Part shown: in pieces, positions 6,298-10,027 of the stretch | Layout: every line of letters begins with the position of its first letter | Position numbering within the stretch: position 1 is the first letter of the stretch | Assembly: GCA_022563055.1 (NCBI GenBank) | Contig: JADFOB010000022.1 | Span: 1-10,027, forward strand | Length of the DNA stretch: 10,027 nucleotides | Source: Planctomycetota bacterium | Lineage (GTDB): Bacteria; Planctomycetota; Phycisphaerae; UBA1845 | Direction: 5' to 3' | Translations under genes and position numbers: made by a program | Notes under the pieces: model-generated | The model's database searches: none | Told to the model about the DNA's origin: nothing | The model's input: the letters and a program-made list of their open reading frames with translations, nothing else

Positions 6298-8352
6298 ATG
6301 ACGATGGCCCAAACACCTTCGGTGGCAGTAACTCTTCGCAGTCGCCCTGCGCGCGACGTCGCCGGCGCCAAGATGCCGACGCTGGGCACGCTCACGGCGG
6401 AGCGGGCGGGGATTGGCTATCTGCCGGCGCTTGGACTGCTCCTTATTCTGGGGATTGCAGCCGCGATTCGGTTCCACGGTTTGGCTCGCGAGGGGTTCTG
6501 GGGCGATGAGTACGCGCAGGTTCAGTTGTACAAGCTCCCGCTGCACTACACCTGCTGGTATGCGCTGACTCGCCACTGGCTTGGCCCGCTTGATTTCATC
6601 ATCGGGTGGTTCGCCTACCGTGTGGATCCCTCGGAATGGATGTGCCGATTCCCCGCGGCTTTGTGGGGCGTGGTCGCGGTGGGAGCGTGCTTCTTTCTGG
6701 CACGGCAGCTCGCCACGTGGCGCGAGGGGTTGATGGCTGCGGCGCTGATGGCCGTGTGCCCGATGCACTTGGTACTCTCGCAGGACGCGCGACCCTACAG
6801 CATCTGTTTGGCGATGATCCTGGTCATGCTGGTCCTTTTCCTGCGTGCTTTCGAGAAACCGAGCTATCGGCGCGTTGCGCTCTACGGACTCGTCGCCTAT
6901 GGGTCCACGCTCACGCGCACGTTCACACCGGCGGTGTTTCTTCTTGTGATCGGTCTTGTCTTGAGCGCCGCCGTTGTGGGCATTCGCCGTTCAGACGTTC
7001 GCACACAGGTTGCGGGTGCTGGTGCATCTGAGGGCGAGCGCCGGGCGGTGCGGCGGTTGTGGGTTGCGACATTGGCGGCGGGTTTGGCGGCCCTGCCGAT
7101 GATGCTGTTCCTCGCCAGGTTCGTCGCTCAAAAGAGCGGTATCTCGGGCAGCTTCATGCCCAACGCCTATGGGATTGATGTCCGACTGCCCGCCAAGCTC
7201 GTGAACTTCACCGGGATCGCGTGCCGCGTGTTGTTTGAGAACTACGGGCCTTGGGTGTTGGGACTTGCGTGTGTGGGTGGCGCTTTGCTGCTGTTCCGAT
7301 GGCGATCGCTCCCGTTGGCTACGCGGTGCATGACGGCGATCATGCTTATAGTAGGCCCCGCGATCCTGTTTGCGTACACCTACGTTTCCGGCGTGCTGTA
7401 TCTCTATGACCGGTACAACTTTCACCTGATGCCGATCGTGGCGACGCTGGCGGCTATTGGCTTTGTCGCAATTGTCCGGGTTGGTGTGCCACGGCTCTGG
7501 AGCCGTGTTCCGCGCAGGCGTGGAAATCGTATCGCTCAAGAGCAGTGCTCTTCGCACGAGCAGCCATGGTACCGTCCGGTCCCGACGCGTCGGGACTCAA
7601 GAGCAGTGGCACACCGAGAACGTCCATCAGTTGACAGGCAACGGAGCACTAGCACCGCTCGCTCTGTTTGGAAGCGAATCGCAGTGTGTGCGGGTCTGGC
7701 TGCGACGTTTGCTTATCCGGCGCTGATGAGCGCCGATGAGATGCGCAACTTTCGCCGGCGGGACTGGCGCGGTTGCGCTGCTTACCTCAGCGATCTTGTA
7801 ACGCCGGATGACGTTGTCATGGTGCTTACGGATCAACCTTTTGGGCGCGTGCAAAAGCGCTTCTTCGGGAAATACGAGTGGAACCCCAAGCGTCGCCCGC
7901 TCGGCGAGGCGATGTGGACGCTGGCGATATCGGATGGTCACTTTCAGCGGCTCTGCCGACAGTCCGGTCGCGTCTATACCGTGATCGCCTACCCGGTTGA
8001 TCCGCAGCCGGAGGAGGCCTATCGCTCGGTCGGCCTTAAGGAGGCGCCCGCCGGGTACCGTCTCGAGAAGTTTCGTGGGCTTGATCTGCTGATTCGCGAT
8101 GGGGGAATCGACAATCTCATGGAGGAGGTCGTCGCCATCTGCGGTGACCTTCTCGAGCTCCCCCGCGCGGACCCATCCACGAACATCGTTCCGCTGATCC
8201 TGCGATCGCGAATCCAGTTTCATCTCGGGAATGTCGACGAAGGCGAAGCGTTACTCGCCCGAGCGGCCGCGCTGGTGGTGCCGATCCAGGCTGATTACTT
8301 CGAGCGCGCGACCGTCGGATGGGTACCGCGCGGTTCACCGAACAAGGGATGA
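6298..8352 (+). CDS. GT39/PMT-like polytopic membrane glycosyltransferase with a repeat-derived cytoplasm-side insertion
   Basis: The 684-aa protein has a hydrophobic first helix (about 41-59) followed by GFWGDEYAQ (66-74). The Asp-Glu pair after the first helix is the GT-C catalytic-loop signature. SQDARPYSICLAM (161-173) matches the family's SQxARxY segment. Roughly ten hydrophobic segments run to residue 475. A soluble C-terminal part begins with FRRRDWRGCAAYLSD (485-499), the usual segment after the last helix, and ends in a helical TPR-like stretch (about 628-662). By family it transfers a sugar from a polyprenyl-phosphate donor on the periplasmic side; the acceptor is unknown. Between two helices (395 and 459) lie about 57 Arg/Pro-rich residues encoded by palindromic repeats. 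ATG 6298 is the first plausible start; ATG 6304 is also possible and neither has a good ribosome binding site. An undecaprenyl-linked donor from the GT2 at 3752 is a reasonable guess. Confidence 0.85.
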   Translation: MTMAQTPSVAVTLRSRPARDVAGAKMPTLGTLTAERAGIGYLPALGLLLILGIAAAIRFHGLAREGFWGDEYAQVQLYKLPLHYTCWYALTRHWLGPLDFIIGWFAYRVDPSEWMCRFPAALWGVVAVGACFFLARQLATWREGLMAAALMAVCPMHLVLSQDARPYSICLAMILVMLVLFLRAFEKPSYRRVALYGLVAYGSTLTRTFTPAVFLLVIGLVLSAAVVGIRRSDVRTQVAGAGASEGERRAVRRLWVATLAAGLAALPMMLFLARFVAQKSGISGSFMPNAYGIDVRLPAKLVNFTGIACRVLFENYGPWVLGLACVGGALLLFRWRSLPLATRCMTAIMLIVGPAILFAYTYVSGVLYLYDRYNFHLMPIVATLAAIGFVAIVRVGVPRLWSRVPRRRGNRIAQEQCSSHEQPWYRPVPTRRDSRAVAHRERPSVDRQRSTSTARSVWKRIAVCAGLAATFAYPALMSADEMRNFRRRDWRGCAAYLSDLVTPDDVVMVLTDQPFGRVQKRFFGKYEWNPKRRPLGEAMWTLAISDGHFQRLCRQSGRVYTVIAYPVDPQPEEAYRSVGLKEAPAGYRLEKFRGLDLLIRDGGIDNLMEEVVAICGDLLELPRADPSTNIVPLILRSRIQFHLGNVDEGEALLARAAALVVPIQADYFERATVGWVPRGSPNKG
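7483..7652. repeat. Composite palindromic repeat inside the GT39-like gene
   Basis: The element begins ggtgtgccac (7483-7492) and its inverse gtggcacacc lies at 7606-7615. Inside are the hairpins 7490-7507 (cacggctc-tg-gagccgtg), 7538-7552 (aagagc-agt-gctctt) and 7579-7596 (gtcccgac-gc-gtcgggac), all perfect. Also present is a direct repeat ctcaagagcagtg at 7535 and 7596. Bases 7600-7652 match the intergenic copy at 2612-2664. The open frame runs through all of it, giving residues about 396-452. Confidence 0.75.
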
Positions 8353-8422
8353 TTGCTTTGAAGCCGCCATGCCAACGTAGTCGGATGTTGATCACACCAC
8401 TGATTTCTCGGAGCCCTGTGGT

Positions 8423-9697
8423 ATGTGGGTAGTCATTCTGGGATTCGGTGTCACGACGTTGCTGCTGGGGTGGTTGCTGTTTGGCTACATCATCTGGCTG
8501 CGGTTTGTCGGGGATATGCGAAAGGTGGTGGACGTCATGCCCACGGCCTCGCACCCGAGGATATCCATCATTGTGCCCTGCTTGAACGAAGAGTCGCTGA
8601 TTGCCGAGAAGTGTCGCAACCTGCTCGAAACTTCCTATCCGGCCGACAGGATGGAGATCGTGTTTGCGGACGGTGGTTCCAGCGATCGCACGACGGAGAT
8701 TCTGGATGGACTCGCGCTGTGTGACGACCGCGTGCGGGTCATGAAGTGTCCTGTGGGTGGGAAGATTAACCAGCTCAACCACGTATTGCCGGGGCTTGGC
8801 GGCGACATTGTTTTTGTGACCGATGCGGATGCCCGGTTGGCGCCGGATGCGTTGACGCACATGGTGGCGGAGTTCGAGGCCAATCCAAAGATGGCGGTGG
8901 TTGGCGGATACACCTCGCCGCGCGGCGGATTGGTGGTGGAGCGTTGTTTCTGGGCCGCTCAAAACCGCGTCCGCCTGCTCGAGAGCAGCGTGTCGCACGT
9001 ATCGCTGGTGGTGGCGTGTTGCTATGCGTTCCGGCGTGAGCTTCTGGACGCCTTTCCGGAGGATGTTATCGCGGACGACGTGTACGTGGCCGCTTTGGCC
9101 AACACCGCCGGGTATCACACGACCTACTGCGACAAGGCGATGGTCGAGGAGCTCCGAACGGCGGGAACGCTGCCCGAGTTCTTCCGCCATAAATTCCGCA
9201 AGAGCAATGCGGTGCTCCGGGAGTTGCTGCGATTCTCCTACCGTCTCCCCGATATGAACGCTCGGTGGAGGTCGGTGCTCAGTACGCGAATCTTGCAGCA
9301 GTTGCTGCTGCCTTGGGCCACGGGGTTGTGGATCGCACTTTGGGCTGCGCTCCTGAATGCCGGTCAGATCGACGTACCCTGCCTCGGGGTGGCTCTGCTG
9401 CTCACCGCTCTACTTGCCACACGAAAGGCGGCGGTATCGGTGGAGTTGCCGGGTGAGACAGAGCATTTCAGCGGTGTGACGGTGGCGCTCGCGTACCTCT
9501 ATACAATGGCGGTTCTCTTTGCGACGGGACTGACCTACGTGTCGTTTCGACAGAGCAGTTGTTATGCCAGGTTGGGGGCTTTGACGTCGGACTCCCACTT
9601 GCCCCAGGTGGTCGGGCCGATCCGAACGGCCGCGCGGGTGGAGGTGTGTCCACCATTGGTTGATCGTGTGCCGGTCGTGCTCGGCAGTGTGGACTAG
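8423..9697 (+). CDS. Membrane-associated GT2 glycosyltransferase (processive/ExoA-like type)
   Basis: The 424-aa protein begins with a membrane helix (2-26). A GT-A domain follows: ISIIVPCLNEESLI (47-60), the UDP-binding FADGGSSDRTTEIL (81-94), the metal-binding TDADARL (133-139), CCYAFRR (199-205) and the acidic catalytic-base region EDVIADDVYVA (213-223). The motif KFRKSNAVLREL (257-268) stands where cellulose-synthase-like enzymes have Q/RxxRW. Three hydrophobic segments lie at about 290-312, 316-333 and 352-375. A polar tail of about 45 residues ends the protein. By family it adds sugars from a nucleotide donor to a growing lipid-linked or polymer acceptor at the inner face of the membrane; donor and acceptor are unknown. 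ATG 8423 has ggag at 8410-8413, nine bases upstream. The 70-bp gap after the GT39-like gene (8353-8422) shows no distinct signal, so the two may be cotranscribed. Confidence 0.88.
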   Translation: MWVVILGFGVTTLLLGWLLFGYIIWLRFVGDMRKVVDVMPTASHPRISIIVPCLNEESLIAEKCRNLLETSYPADRMEIVFADGGSSDRTTEILDGLALCDDRVRVMKCPVGGKINQLNHVLPGLGGDIVFVTDADARLAPDALTHMVAEFEANPKMAVVGGYTSPRGGLVVERCFWAAQNRVRLLESSVSHVSLVVACCYAFRRELLDAFPEDVIADDVYVAALANTAGYHTTYCDKAMVEELRTAGTLPEFFRHKFRKSNAVLRELLRFSYRLPDMNARWRSVLSTRILQQLLLPWATGLWIALWAALLNAGQIDVPCLGVALLLTALLATRKAAVSVELPGETEHFSGVTVALAYLYTMAVLFATGLTYVSFRQSSCYARLGALTSDSHLPQVVGPIRTAARVEVCPPLVDRVPVVLGSVD

Positions 9698-9728
9698 TTC
9701 GCCGTACGGGATCCTGTGCCACCGATCC

Positions 9729-9782
9729 GAGCCCCAAGCGCGAGCGCGGGGGTTTGTGACCGGTCGCTTGCGCTCGCGGCTC
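9729..9782. repeat. GC-rich inverted repeat in the last intergenic gap
   Basis: The 18-base arms (gagccccaagcgcgagcg and cgcttgcgctcgcggctc, 15 of 18 pairs) enclose an 18-base spacer containing the palindrome accggt. The arm sequence resembles repeats I associate with planctomycete genomes, but that memory is not a database result. A run of A, not T, follows, so it is not a typical intrinsic terminator for the upstream gene. The rest of the 9698-9912 gap shows nothing I can name. Confidence 0.65.
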
Positions 9783-9912
9783 CAAAAAGCGGCGCCTAAT
9801 CGCGCACAGTAGTTTCGGTTCACTGTGAGAGCCGCCGATTCGAACGGGTAGGAGGAGGACCAGACTTGGCGATCGTGATCGCCACGCACTGGACCGAAGA
9901 TTCGAAGAACGA

Positions 9913-10027
9913 ATGTCAACTTGCATCACCTCCAACCCCGGTTTCGTTGAGGCCGATCGCACGGATGCGTGGGACTGGCGCTGGTCTCTGGCATTGGTCA
10001 TTGGGTTTGCCGTCGTGGTCCGCCTGG
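9913..10027 (+). CDS. Partial membrane protein, N-terminus only (possible second GT39-like glycosyltransferase)
   Basis: An open frame from ATG 9913 runs without a stop for 38 codons to the window edge. About 23 polar residues ending in DAWDWRW are followed by the hydrophobic stretch SLALVIGFAVVVRL. A short polar N-terminus leading into a first helix that ends in -RL is how GT39/PMT-like proteins usually begin. It parallels GIAAAIRFHGL in the protein at 6298. Position after a GT2 in a polysaccharide cluster fits too. The upstream purine stretch (gaagaacga) is a weak ribosome binding site. Too little protein is present for a firm family assignment; any polytopic membrane protein remains possible. 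Confidence 0.5.
   Translation, partial: MSTCITSNPGFVEADRTDAWDWRWSLALVIGFAVVVRL

Noticed and set aside
6086..6509. Small Arg/Gly-rich open frames across the repeat region and the start of the GT39-like gene
   Set aside because: Their sequence follows the hairpins and the alternative frame of a real gene; no recognisable features.
7483..7633. Assembly error or frameshift pseudogene in the GT39-like gene
   Set aside because: The frame is open through the repeat and both sides keep family features (helices before, WRGCAAYL segment after), so an in-frame insertion explains it better, though read support was not available.
9729..9800. Intrinsic terminator after the last GT2 gene
   Set aside because: The hairpin is followed by AAAAA, not a T-run, and in the other direction the T-run would precede the stem.

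Overview
The window is GC-rich bacterial DNA carrying part of a surface-polysaccharide (exopolysaccharide or O-antigen type) gene cluster. All recognisable genes are on the + strand. No RNA genes, transposases, phage genes or CRISPR arrays are visible. The intergenic DNA is full of short GC-rich palindromes. These resemble, from memory, the dispersed repeats seen in Planctomycetes (Phycisphaerae and relatives), so I suspect a planctomycete. That placement is an inference and was not tested by any search.

Left block (61-5942), nucleotide-sugar enzymes plus one transferase. The order is a Gfo/Idh/MocA sugar dehydrogenase (61-1071), a left-handed beta-helix N-acetyltransferase (1068-1574), an extended-SDR epimerase/dehydratase (GTG start, 1567-2592), a second and more divergent extended SDR with a long insertion (2692-3750), a GtrB/DPM1-like membrane-anchored GT2 glycosyltransferase (3752-4792) and a DegT/DnrJ/EryC1 PLP aminotransferase (4827-5942). 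The first three genes overlap and the fourth and fifth are one base apart, so this looks like an operon. The dehydrogenase, aminotransferase and acetyltransferase together make the oxidise-transaminate-acetylate set that builds a 3-acetamido sugar (WlbA/WlbC/WlbB or WbpB/E/D logic). The SDRs would epimerise or dehydrate sugars, and the GT2 would load a sugar onto a polyprenyl phosphate.

Middle (5943-6297): 355 bp without a convincing gene, filled with hairpins. It includes two copies of one hairpin repeat in opposite orientation at its two ends and two related larger hairpins inside.

Right block (6298-10027), assembly enzymes: a 684-aa polytopic GT39-like glycosyltransferase (6298-8352), which would use lipid-linked sugars; a membrane-associated processive-type GT2 (8423-9697); and the start of another membrane protein cut by the window edge (9913 onward), plausibly a second GT39-like enzyme.

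The most unusual observation is that the palindromic repeats are not confined to intergenic DNA. A repeat segment downstream of the first SDR gene recurs inside the GT39-like gene, and a related palindrome sits in the second SDR gene. Both are read through without a stop, and the shared palindrome is read in the same frame in both (giving P-T-x-R-D). Each encodes an Arg/Pro-rich insertion in a loop. This resembles the protein-coding palindromic elements of Rickettsia (RPEs), here in an unrelated sequence family.
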